Part shown: positions 35,001-45,400 of the stretch, piece by piece
Layout: each line of letters starts with the position of its first letter
Numbering within the stretch: the first letter of the stretch is position 1
From: Acanthaster planci
Taxonomy: Eukaryota > Echinodermata > Asteroidea > Valvatida > Acanthasteridae
Length of the DNA stretch: 64,000 nt
Assembly (NCBI RefSeq): GCF_001949145.1
Contig: NW_019091360.1
Span: 1,401,231 to 1,465,230 of the forward strand
Reading direction: 5' to 3'
Made by a program: the position numbers and the translations under genes
The notes under the pieces: model-generated
The model's input: only the letters and a program-made list of their open reading frames with translations
What the model was told of the DNA's origin: nothing
Databases searched by the model: none

Positions 35001-35578
35001 TAATGATCAAAAATAAATGCTTATGTCTCTGTACAGTTTGAAATGCTGGTTTCCAAAACAGTATTTTTTTTTTCAATCTGTGGAAGACAGCTTTAAGCTG
35101 CAATGACCATAATCGTTTAAGCGTCTTGTAAACTCAGAGCTGAACAATACGGGCGATTCCCAATAGTGCACCACTAAGAGTTTGCAACAAGTTGGGCAAT
35201 TATAACGCGCGAAATTTGTCGACCCTTTCTAAAACGCATTGGGTCGACAAATTTCGTGCATTGTGATTGGCCAACTCTTGGTGGCACACTATTGTGAAAC
35301 GGCCGTATTTTTGTTTGTTCACAGGCGGCAGTGACTACCTGCCCATGACAGTGACGCGAAGCTGCGTGGATGACACTTTTTGCACTGCGGAGAAAAAGAC
35401 CTTCAACAACGGCCAGTGTATCGCCAGTGACACTGATTACACCTGCGTCTGGTGTTGTCACGAGGACAATTGCAACCTGCTGTCGTCTGCCAGCAGGTTG
35501 AATGTCAACCCCATTTCCCTACTGGGTGGCATCGCCATGGCAACATATCTATCCACAGCAGTAATGTGGCATCGGTAA
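19999..35578 (+). CDS. Ly6/uPAR-type three-finger protein with signal peptide and GPI-like tail
   Basis: Joined exons 19999-20068, 34568-34690 and 35325-35578 give 148 residues. Residues 1-23 are a hydrophobic signal peptide. Residues 28-115 form a three-finger domain: CFYC start, Cys at 29, 32, 41, 50, 57, 78, 84, 108, 109 and 114 as in CD59-like proteins, ending CCHEDNCN, plus an extra Cys pair at 96 and 105. A hydrophobic tail (about 128-145, LLGGIAMATYLSTAV) follows a small-residue stretch, as in GPI-anchored Ly6 proteins. All junctions are phase 1, the classic Ly6 pattern. Intron 1 is 14.5 kb; intron 2 starts with GC. Its ligand is unknown; the orthologue cannot be named from sequence. 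A secreted toxin is unlikely because of the C-terminal anchor signal. Confidence 0.85.
22076..22457. mobile_element. Short hAT-like MITE candidate
   Basis: Ends TAGGGCAACCGGGTACCCG and CGGGTATCCGGGTCTGATGC plus ACAGCCCTA, i.e. TAGGGC termini with CGGGTACCCG-like inner blocks. No matching 8-bp target duplication is visible, so the boundaries are tentative. Confidence 0.5.
24925..25120 (+). repeat. Dispersed repeat shared with USP37 intron 8
   Basis: Blocks GACTGCGGCTT, AATCACAACTATGGGAA, GCAGCCAC and GCGTAATTTGAAG are found in the same order at about 51945-52045. Class unknown. Confidence 0.55.
32218..32721 (+). mobile_element. TTAA-type dispersed repeat, copy B
   Basis: Direct-orientation relative of 18327-18818, diverged but co-linear over about 500 bp. 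It ends GTTGCAGCTACACTTTAA. Confidence 0.65.
33100..33288 (+). promoter_or_regulatory. Candidate TATA promoter and short non-coding first exon
   Basis: An inverted CCAAT (ATTGG at 192-196 of the 33,000s) and TATAAAA at 33208-33214, followed 75 bp later by a good splice donor GCAA|GTGAGTA (33289). If used, transcription would start near 33238 and the exon would end at 33288. It contains no ATG. A diverged copy without the TATA lies at 34225-34385. Confidence 0.35.
33510..33609. repeat. Two-copy tandem repeat, period 50 bp
   Basis: GACGGGCTCTCGACCAACAG starts at 33510 and again at 33560. The copies differ at very few positions. Confidence 0.9.
34225..34385 (+). repeat. Diverged copy of the 33.1-kb promoter-like segment
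   Basis: Shares CACACGTGC/CACGCGCGCGT, CAGCTTAACGCGCGCGTGCA, ACCCTATTGGTC, and ACGCGCGTACCACCTGTCCA with 33130-33235. The TATA box of the first copy is replaced by GCAAGTAAC. A diverged 17-bp inverted repeat follows at about 34389-34465. Confidence 0.7.
34568..34690 (+). CDS. Three-finger gene exon 2 (first half of domain)
   Basis: Acceptor TCTGTCAACAG|CCAAG. Codes KSMECFYCPATSSEDEC then RRVGRVQRCTVGYNTCFTQI and KYK. It carries Cys 1-5 of the fold with the usual spacing. It is 123 bp, phase 1 to 1. The only splice donor that keeps phase is AAAG|GCAAGT, a GC donor with otherwise perfect consensus. Confidence 0.85.
34691..35324 (+). other. Intron 2 of the three-finger gene, GC-AG type
   Basis: Starts GCAAGT and ends TTCACAG. 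It holds MITE copy 2 at 35150-35305, whose right end is 19 bp from exon 3. The likely branch-point window therefore falls in MITE sequence. Confidence 0.75.
35150..35305. mobile_element. TA-flanked MITE, copy 2
   Basis: A 156-bp member of the family at 569-736: left CGGGCGATTCCCAATAGTGC, right CTATTGTGAAACGGCCG, with TA on both sides (35148-35149, 35306-35307). Confidence 0.85.
35325..35578 (+). CDS. Three-finger gene exon 3 (second half, tail and stop)
   Basis: Acceptor TTTGTTTGTTCACAG|GCGGC. Codes GGSDYLPMTVTRSCVDDTFC through CVWCCHEDNCN and the hydrophobic tail to TAA at 35576. The CC...CN signature is diagnostic of Ly6/uPAR domains. Confidence 0.93.
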
Positions 35579-38500
35579 GAGACTAATTGTGACAACTGAG
35601 AGAAAAATACTACAGAAACTTTCTGATATTTCGAGTGACGAACTACATGTATACGGTTTGGATTTTTCTCTTACAATGCTTCACAAGTCATGATAGGCAC
35701 ATTTGTACATCGCCGAAAGAGATGTTTGCACGGCAGGATTAAGCTTAGCTCCGTCACCAACTGAGGACTCGGATAGGTTCAAAACTACGGCGACTTGGGT
35801 ATTGTCTTCTTCAATATGGAGTAACGCTTGCATCATCTGCTTCATGTGCATAACGTAACGCCCTGGAACCAGTGGGAGTAGGTAACGTTCGTTCGTACAA
35901 CAGACTGGTTCTCGTTCTATCTCTACTTCCCAATTTGGAAAACTAAACGGACAAATAATTTGATTTGATGGCAAAATAAAAAAGGATCACTGGAAAATAA
36001 CTCTAGCTCTTGCACTACACTGGCACACGTCCTCTTCGTTCAAAAACGTGGAATGGAAGATTACATTTTTAAAAAAGGAGACGCCTAGCGTTGTGACTAA
36101 ACTTGAACAAGTCTGCCATTTCCCCACTTTGAAGAACACTTCAGTTTCAATGCAACTGGCGCCAAAAAGTGGCCGTCCCAATTGGCGTCCAGTGACTTTG
36201 CCGAATGTGGCTCCAGGTCATCCTACCATTCACTGCCAACATTTCTGCACGTCTGCCAATACACAGAGATTGCAGTACATGTAACTGTTTCACCCCCACC
36301 CCCCCAAAAAAAATCTATGGAATCAACTAAGCTTGCCTGGTTGAAACCTTTCCCAAATTGATTATTATCAGCATGCCTGAAAAATGTATTAAATTCAAAA
36401 CTTTAAAAACATTATTTGTTAAAAGATGTACTTTTATATTCTCAATTTACTCTGCTGTTGACAGCATCATCAAAGTGTGCATTCATGTAAATTTTGTGAT
36501 ATGGTGAGGTAGGCCTTTAGATCATAAAGTACAGTGTATACCACCGACCGCCTGTAAAGTGAGTCTGCATAGTATCGCACTGAAGTTTCGGCACGGGGGA
36601 CAAACGAGTTACACTGGCTGAAGACAACAGAGTTGTCAAATCCCACACACTGGACGTGAAATTCACATATTTTGACTGTTCTCACACTCTCATGCCAATA
36701 CAAAACCTAGAACAATAAAATGCAATTAATTTGTTCAACACTTCCATGGCTAGTCCTTACTATGTCATGAAAACACTTCCCTGCCAGCAAGCTTATTACA
36801 AGTGAAAAAAAGAACAAGTTAATTGATTGCTATGGCAACGCCGTTGTCATGAGTTTTTTTGTGTGCATAAAGAATATGCATCATCGTGTCCGAAACAGGC
36901 TTCTCAGCGCTACGAATATGTATATTCTCACAATCCCCCAGCTGAACTGTTAGAAAGAATTTGAGCATTCATTGCTACATTATCCTAACCCCCCAGGGTG
37001 TATGTAAATCATATTGAAATCGGAGGATTTGGGACTGTTAGGGTTAACATGTTTCCCGTAGAACATGAACTTTAAGGCTGTCTAAACAACTTCAAAATGC
37101 TTGAACACGTTGGCGAGGTCTCAGCCACAGGTTTTTTTACCTACCGGTGAATGGCGAACTATGACAGGCTGCCAGGACAAAAAAAATCAAAAGAATGATT
37201 CATAAAGTGTTTAAAAAATGGCAAAGCTACTAAAAAATAATACCATACCACCACTAAGTACCAAAAATACCTTTGTCTTTAATACAACTGGGGCATAAGT
37301 GGGTTTTTTTTTTGAGACAGAAAGTGTTGCTAGTGAAGGATGAACTCTCTGCAAAAAAATGGCCTTCTGCACAAAATAGTAGGCAATGTTTGTTTATAAT
37401 GAAAGAAGAGGTCAGTAACAGATGGAAAAATGAAAATAACAGAGTTAAAGTCCCTGTTGTACAATCTGTACTATTTGAACTTAAAACACATATCTCTCTA
37501 TGCATGTGCCAGTTCTGGAGTATTAGATGACGTCTAGAAATGGGTCCCCCCTTCTTTCAATTTCCAATATCCCTTTAAAAATGTCGGTTTGCTTCAAAAT
37601 CCATGGGAAAAAAATACGCCAAACCTTCAGATGAACTTACGCCAAAACAAAGCGGAACAGACCACACAGAGTTCAGTTCTGTTGCATGCAACAGAACATC
37701 CTTGGGAAAGTCCATCCCAAATGGGGAGACGCGTTTACATTTAATTAACAAAGCGGTTGACATTTTATCCGTAAAGTGCATTTCCCTTTAATTGTTGCTT
37801 CCGTTTGCTAATTCAACAGCAATACATATATTATTACGCAAATGTACATGTACTTGGAAAACCAGCACCAAATGATCATACCAAAAAAAAAAAAGATTAA
37901 ATGACATCATGGTTTTCACAGACAGACATGCAGCAAAACAAAACCTCTGAGTGATATCTATGTTCCTGTCTATCTTTGCTTGGTTTGGGGTGATTGTTGA
38001 TGGAACTTGCACACCCAGCAGTGAGTTTAATTAAAAATCCAGACAACTTCGATGATGCAAGACGGGGTGAAATGTTGCAATCTATGTGCAAGTTAAAAAA
38101 CAAGTCAGTCAAACCACGGAATTGGCATTTCTTTAAGCAATATGTACATCGTAATAATACTGGGTGGGGATATGCTTGATTATAATCCGACAGAAATTGC
38201 ATCACACATGTCCTATCTGTCAAATCTGACTGGTTTTTGGCTTCAGAAAAAAAAAAAAGAGAAATGAAGTACATTGTTCTACTCTTACTTCCAGAAATTT
38301 TTTTTTCCACGTAGTTTAGTTCTCACACACAAATCCACCCCAAAACTAGCAGAGTACAGTGGTTTTTAACATTCTTTATATTGCAAATCTTGTGTCTACT
38401 GAAGTTTTGTTAGAGTACATTGTTTTAATGATACCGTGCAAATTTTGATAAAAAGTATTGTTGAATGCTTGAAGTACATGTGTATTCATTTTAAAAGTGT

Positions 38501-39203
38501 CAAATTCTGGGAAATGGTAATCATAAATATTATGATGCATATTCTCCTAGTACCAAAACAACTGTATCTCAAATTTATGGTCACTTATCAACATCTGAAC
38601 TGTGGAAACTAAACACTGCTCTGAGTTGTGATGTTGAATGAAAAGTTGGTATTTTGACTTCTTCCAATAAATAACATGCTGATTCCAAAGAGAAGCTGTT
38701 CGTTAAAGCAGTACTGTTAATTCTTAACTGGAGACAAGGTGGGAATGGATGGAACCGGTCAGAACTGGCTTTAGCCGACTGGAACTGGTTTCAGCTGACC
38801 CGAATTGCATTTCTCAAATGGCTTTAATTTCTCATCCAGGATGGTCAATAACGACGACAAGGTACTTTGGGAGAGACAGGAGAAGACATGTTTGCACAAG
38901 GTCCTGCAAATTAGTCACAACTGCCGGAACTCTCTTCTTTTCTGAAACCAACCTTTCCTGTGCTTTGGGAATATATATGTGCGAGGCATCTACTGACAAT
39001 GGCTTCTTAAGTGCTTGTCCCTGTTTGGAATATTCTAACTGGTCCATCTGCCTCAGAGACCAGATGCCAGGGTAGCACTACATTTTTGGTCCCAGGTACA
39101 TGTACGTCATAATATGGTATATCAGACATGATGCTGTCTCCTTTTCAAACAAACTAGTTTCCTGCCTTCTCAAAGCTCCCCCTTAACATCATCTATGCAC
39201 ATC
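35579..39203. other. Region between the three-finger gene stop and USP37 stop (convergent 3' ends)
   Basis: Holds the 3' UTRs of two converging genes. Minus-strand frames at 35681-35974 (98 codons) and 35987-36181 are uninterrupted but have no recognised domain. ATTAAA on the minus strand at about 38823-38828 is a possible USP37 poly(A) signal. Otherwise AT-rich with nothing supported. Confidence 0.45.
35975..35980 (+). promoter_or_regulatory. Candidate poly(A) signal of the three-finger gene
   Basis: AATAAA about 400 bp after the stop codon. A second AATAAA lies at 36714-36719. Which one is used cannot be told. Confidence 0.35.
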
Positions 39204-39416
39204 TCACTTGGCAATGTAGAAGAAAATGTAACCTGTTCTCTCCCGATCTTCCCTGACTGCCGACTCAGACATGCGGACAACTTGTGAGTCGTCATAGCTT
39301 AGCCATGTCGACTTCTTACTGTCGAAGACATCACTGATGTAGTGTCCTATTAACGATGTACTGCCTATGTGACTTACGATACTTGTGAGATGGTAAGACA
39401 ATGGCAGGTGACCACT
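39204..39416 (-). CDS. USP37: USP37 exon 17 (catalytic His, stop)
   Basis: SGHLPLSYHLTSIVSHIGST then SLIGHYISDVFDSKKSTWLS and SGYIFFYIAK-like ending TGYIFFYIAK and stop. The His of GHYI is catalytic; the Asp pair after STWLSY fits the third residue. LI replaces the usual SS before GHYI. Confidence 0.97.
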   Translation of the reverse strand, partial: SGHLPLSYHLTSIVSHIGSTSLIGHYISDVFDSKKSTWLSYDDSQVVRMSESAVREDRERTGYIFFYIAK

Positions 39417-42400
39417 CTGTAAAAAAAATCATACAAATGCCTTAAAAATTAGAATTGAAAGTCCAATGGAATTTTAGCTCATCTGATTTCCATCAATGAT
39501 CCAAGCCAAATTATCCCCAACCCATCAATCTCTTTTCAAGGTCTCTGTTTAATTCCATTCTTGACTTGCAGACCTGTGGTAAAATTATTAATATTTTAAC
39601 ATTTTTCTTCCGACAAAATTAAGAATGTCTAAAAAAAACAAACATCTATGGCAACTTTGAAGAAACTTTTAACAGGGAAAAGCAAATGAAAAACTGTTGG
39701 GATGGGTCTCAGTGTGTCAAACAAGGCAGCAAAGAAGAATTTCAATGCAACATGGTAATCCCATTATAATGGAACAAATGACAGGACGCTAGTCATGTTT
39801 TTGTCCATAAACTAATAAGGCCAGAGAAGCCTAAATATGCCTTGTTACAGGCTGAAATTTTCGTTTTAAATGAAAAAGCCTAAAAACCAGGATTTTGCTT
39901 GTAAAATGCCTGTAGCGGCCAAACTCATTTTTTTGATTTCTAACCGACTGAGGGCGCTATAAGTGGGGACCATTAAAACAGCACTGAAAGTAAGATGGCT
40001 CCATCACGTTTTGCATCTGACAGATTTTGATTCGCCCATCCTGCCAAAGTTTATTAAACGTCAATGCTCTTGATTTCTGTTTGATTTTAATTTTAGTCAA
40101 TCTGTGCCTGTTCCTGTGTCTGTGCATCAAGCTGTATACATGAACAAGAAGAGAAGCATTAAACATCTGGATCTGAAGTGCACACTATACATGTACAGCA
40201 TTGCGTGCGTATCCTTTGGCAGATTCAATGCCATACCTGAAATGAATACAGTTGAACCTCGTTAATAAGAGGTCTTTGGACTTGGCAAATTGCCTTGCTA
40301 CAACAGGAACCTTGTATTACCAGGAATAAAAACAAAGGATTGGGATCTAAAATTTTCCTTGTTATAAGCAGAATCTTGTATTAACAGTGATTTTATTAAC
40401 GAGGTTCGACTGTAAAGTTCACCGAACGATAAAGCATCACTTCCTACAGCTGAAGGCACCAACAAGTCACGATAAGTGAGTGAACAGAGTGTGTTGAAAG
40501 ACATTGGGGACAAAAAACGTGAACTGACCTCGGCGTTCTTGGCAAGTTCTTTGGTTGCATCATCGTCCGACTCCTCATCGATCTCCATGGGTTCAGCTGC
40601 ATCGTCATCATCTTCGAGACAGGTGAAGCTCTCAGAAAACTCTGTGAGACAACGCAGGCAAGATGCACATTTCAAATTTTGGGCCAATGGCGAAAGCAAG
40701 CAATGGGTATTTCCTGGATTTTTAGACTTTTGAAACGGGAAGTCCTGGATAGCATTGGAGACTAAGTCGTGTGGTTCAAGATAGGGAGGTGAGTGTCATT
40801 CAGTTGATTAATGTAACAATTATTTGGTAAAAGTTTTCAGTCAATCCAAACCCTGGAAACTTGGTTTGTAAAAATAAATGTTTTCTTTCAAAAAGCCCGA
40901 GAATATCTGAACAGATAGTAAACTCAAATTCTATGAAATTCAATACACAAAACTTTTCCAGATAGGTACTAGTGGATAGCATGCATTGTTAAGATGCTAC
41001 TGGGTGTTGGGATTTTAGTTCTGATATACCATTGGCCATACAAACCTTGTAAGCTGATTTGCTTAGCTCGTTTCAAAGCATCCTCTTCCCTTTTATCAAT
41101 TTCTTGAGCATCTGCACATAGTTAGAAAAAAGACACATTTCACAAGCTGAAAAGTCAGAATCAATGCACTGCAATGCAAAAAGCTGCAGAAAAGATCAGA
41201 ATTGTATTAAATCAATAAAAGCTGAGCCTAAACAAAGATTACAGCATTTCAAGAACAATTAAAATTGCCAAGCATTCATTGATTGAGCAAAAGATACTGG
41301 GTAAAGTGTGACTTTACCCAAGGCATGGCTGACAGGTTACAAAGTCAAGCCCATCTTGTCTCACCTCCAGCTGACGTTTGTTTTTTATAGTGCTGCTTGA
41401 GCACAAAAATTTGTGTAAGCGTGAAAAGCCTTGCTTGACAAATCAGGTTACCAGCCAAAACTTCTTGTGATGCAGAGCGGGAAATAACGGTCAGACATCG
41501 GACATTTTCCGAGTACTTATTGTGTTTGTGTTAAAATATCAACACAATATATGGGATTATGGCATCCGATTTATTATTAGTTTTGTGTTAGAATTACATT
41601 TATTATGCTCAAGGCATTCATCAGGGCTGATCGTTCATCACCGGCCTGTGTCATCTAGCGCCACGCGTGTATGTATACTTTACTTGCACAGACATGAAAT
41701 CGGCCCATAATTCTTTACGCATCGTCAACATTCACGTTTCGCTGTCACAGTGGTGAAAACACGTGTGCGAAACTCTATGCATTATACGTAGCTGCTTTGG
41801 TTCCTGCCGCGCCGCACCCATGCAAAAGAATGCGTGATTGAATTGTAGCAACTAGTACCAGTCTGTACTGTACTGAATGTAAACACATGTACTGTACATA
41901 AACACTCTTCGTCGGCTGTTCACATCGATGTTATGTTGCAAGAGGTTTTCTGCAAGTTAATTCACAGAACATGGTCTCTTATTTATGTCTGTATTTTCTG
42001 TGTTTATGAGAAATTTGAGGTTGTTCTGCTCATGGCACAAGGTCTAGTGACCGCTGGTCTAGATGCATCACGCATGCTTACCATTTTTTAAGCTAGGTTT
42101 TTTCGTGCTTAAGCAACAGCTCTATGGAATAGGTCCCAGACTGTGGTGTAATTTCTAGTGTAAAAGATTTACACTATGATCTGAGAAAAAAGCTTGATTA
42201 TCTATATTATATGATTATCTGTATCATACCTAGCAAACTTAGCTGAGTTGCCCTCCTGAGTTCTTCATCCTCTTTAGCTTTGAGCTCCTCATAGCTTGGC
42301 TTAGTGTCGCCGTTCACCCCTACTTGCAAAGTGCTGTGGTCATCCTCCCTACAGATGTCTACAGCAGTGGCCTCCAATAAAGTGGGTTTAATGGCTGAGA

Positions 42401-45400
42401 GAGGGGTGTCCGCAAAGTCGCTGTCCAGACCGAGTGTGCTGCCTTTCTGAGTCTGTTTGGCGGGCGAGAAGAAGTTTGCGATGGATTTTTTCACTCGTCG
42501 CCAGGGGTGGGGTTTGGTTCTGTTGGCTCCGGGATCTTGGGTCTCGCCTGTGAGGTCGATCGGGCCATCACCCCCGCCTAGAGCATGCTCAGACGGAGTG
42601 CTCTGATTGGAAGCCAGACAGTCAGTTTTGAATCTCTTACAGGGAGTTCCATTCTCCTTTGACTCAATGCCTATGTGATCGCCCGACGACTGATGGAGAA
42701 CTTTGTCCAGAGACTGGACCGCATCATCCATCCCTCGTCTCTTAAGAGATACGAAAGTGTCCTCAATGTCGTGGGAAAGATTTGATGCGTCAGTTTTGCT
42801 CGGTGTATCTCTCAAAGCCTCTTGATCATCCTGAAAGCAGTCATCCGATTTAAGCACCGACACGTCTTGTGTGCTGATGGCAAGAGCGTAGGCCAGCTGT
42901 TGTTCTTCTGACATCTCGGAGATGGACCGATGGGCAGCCTGCTTGCTCTCCTCCATCGCCTCAGGAAAGAGCAGAACAAGCTAACGGTTAGTTAACCTCT
43001 TCCAGACGGTACTTTTACTTTTGGCTGAAAATTTAAACTTCTGAAAAAAAGGCAAGATGCAGTGGCCACCCATCTCTGTCATGGGGAGTCAGGTTGGCGT
43101 GGCGGCACTTTCCTCACCTTCCCCCTGACTGGGTTCTCACTCCCTATATGATTTTGTGGTTTTTCCCTGGAATATTTGTTTGGGTCCCCCCCCCAACCTC
43201 TAAAACTAGACCCCTCTTCATTGCCTTCTTCCCCCAGGGCCCTTATGGAGAAGAATTCATAATTGACAGGGCGTTACTTTGGTTACATAACTATACAGCT
43301 GGACGCTACTGTTAGCTTTTTAGTCATCTGAAAACTGCACATTCATCAGAATCTTCAAAAATAGAAATGAAATATTAATAACTGTTTCAGACAGGCATTC
43401 TAGACTTTTTGAATTAAGTACAGCAAGAGTTCGACGTCTGAAACAATTAGGAGCAATCAGGCATGCTAGCAGGCAAAAAATCAACACTCGGAGGCGCTTG
43501 GAACGACATCAAAGTGACTTGGTTTCAGACGTCGTTCTTTTCATGGGCTAAACCCGATGCAAATGTATATATTAAGTTGTCTGTCTGAGACCAACTTTAA
43601 TTGGGTCTATTTGGTTCGGCATGACCCTAGAACATCTGTCTGAAACGGGTGTAAGCAACGTTCATTCAAGTGAGACCAACAATTGTGGAAACTGTCAACA
43701 AACACACTATTGAAGTTGCCCCTTAAACACAGTCCTCATATTGCAACAGTGAGACTGCACATGTGAAAAAAGGTACCATTCAAGCAGGTAAACTTGCAAG
43801 TCCTGCCTCATTTTGGAAAGCCGTGCAAAGAGAGCACTGTGACCACAAGTGCATGCGCCAAGAGTTTTGAAATGCTCGAGGAATTTAATGTGCAGGTTAC
43901 CAGTGCAGGCTTCTGGACAAATCAACCCCCAGGCTTTCTGGCGACGAGTGGCATGAATTACCACAGAGTAGAGGAGGTGGCGCTGAATGACTGATGGCAG
44001 AATCAATTTATATCTGACACAAGAGGGATGGAGGGAATGCTAAAATACACGCTGTAGTCACCAAGGCCTAGGATGGACGACTCAGCGCGTACAATGACAA
44101 ACATTGACACAGGCCGAATGTTATCGACGGTGTGGTCTCGTGCTGGTGTGCACAGCGCATTGATTCCGATCGTTGCCAACAAAATTAAGTCCACCAAGGT
44201 GCAATTTCATTACAAATACATGTACATCAGCCAATCAGCAGCACTCTGTACACAATGTTACATTTAGGGGAGGAAAGATATAACAGCTTTAATTTCTAGG
44301 GTACGGAGTATTGCAGGAACTGGGACCTCAACACGCTGATGTAGACTTTCCATGAGGCCATTTGTGTATTGAAGCTTCAACCGTTGTTAGAAGAGATTTC
44401 TGACCAACATAGTATATGTCACCATGGGCACTTTATGAAAAATCACATAAAAATTAACTTTGGTTTCATAAACTGACACAGTGGCGTGCATGCGTTCTGC
44501 AAACAGACATGGAGTGAATGACTTCAGATTTCACAAACGACATGCAAGCATATACAGGAACTACAGTTTACCTTGCAGAGAAAACACTCCATACAGTTTA
44601 ACATGAATTGACTCCGTCCATAACACTAAACGACTTTTAAATCCACTCCTGTGAAACAATGGACTCAGTGGCCACATGCAGTTTTTCAGGTGGAGTTTGT
44701 AAAAAACTACAATTATGCTGCGCGATAAATTGTGTACAAGAGGACCTATTGCAAAGATGCGATCAAGCAGGCCCATTTCTGTGACTGTTTCCACGTGCTG
44801 GGGCCCTACCTTCATCAGCTCTTCCTGCTCCCGCTTCTGTCTCTTCTCCTTCTCTAACTCCGCCCTCTCAGCCTCCCTCTTGCTCATCTCCAGGGCACGC
44901 TGTGTCTCGTCGGTGTCCGAGTCTGGGAGCTTGTCTAAGAAAACCGTGCGTCCCAGCTGGTTCCTGCATGTGTAAATGATGACGAAAAGCCAACACGCTG
45001 ACATACAGATGTACCACTGCCTACAAATTTTGAAGCTTTTTTTAAATATATGGAAGTACAATCTACTCTTTATAAGAACACTGCTCTGACAAAATGCTGT
45101 CTTAAAGAGCAACTTCTGAGAAAACCAATTTCTTATATTCTTGTGTTTTGTTTGCGTTTCTACATGTACCTCTTTTGTTACAAAAACCTGGTTATAGCAA
45201 AGTCATTTCTCTAGTCTCGTTGCTGTAAGGAGAGTTGACCAGAAGAGCGTCGAGAAGGGCAGTTTAAAATGTCCATGCAACCCAGTTTTTTTAACAATTT
45301 TATTTGCCACTTTCAAGGGTAGTTTGAAAACTTCTTGGGTTTTTGGGCTTATTAAAATTTGCGTATTCATGAGCAGAAGTGAAGGGTCATCCTGGGAAGG

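Noticed and set aside
42207-42956. Reading exon 14 of USP37 as a stand-alone 249-residue protein starting at an internal Met
   Set aside because: It has a good acceptor and donor at its ends and joins in phase to exons 13 and 15.
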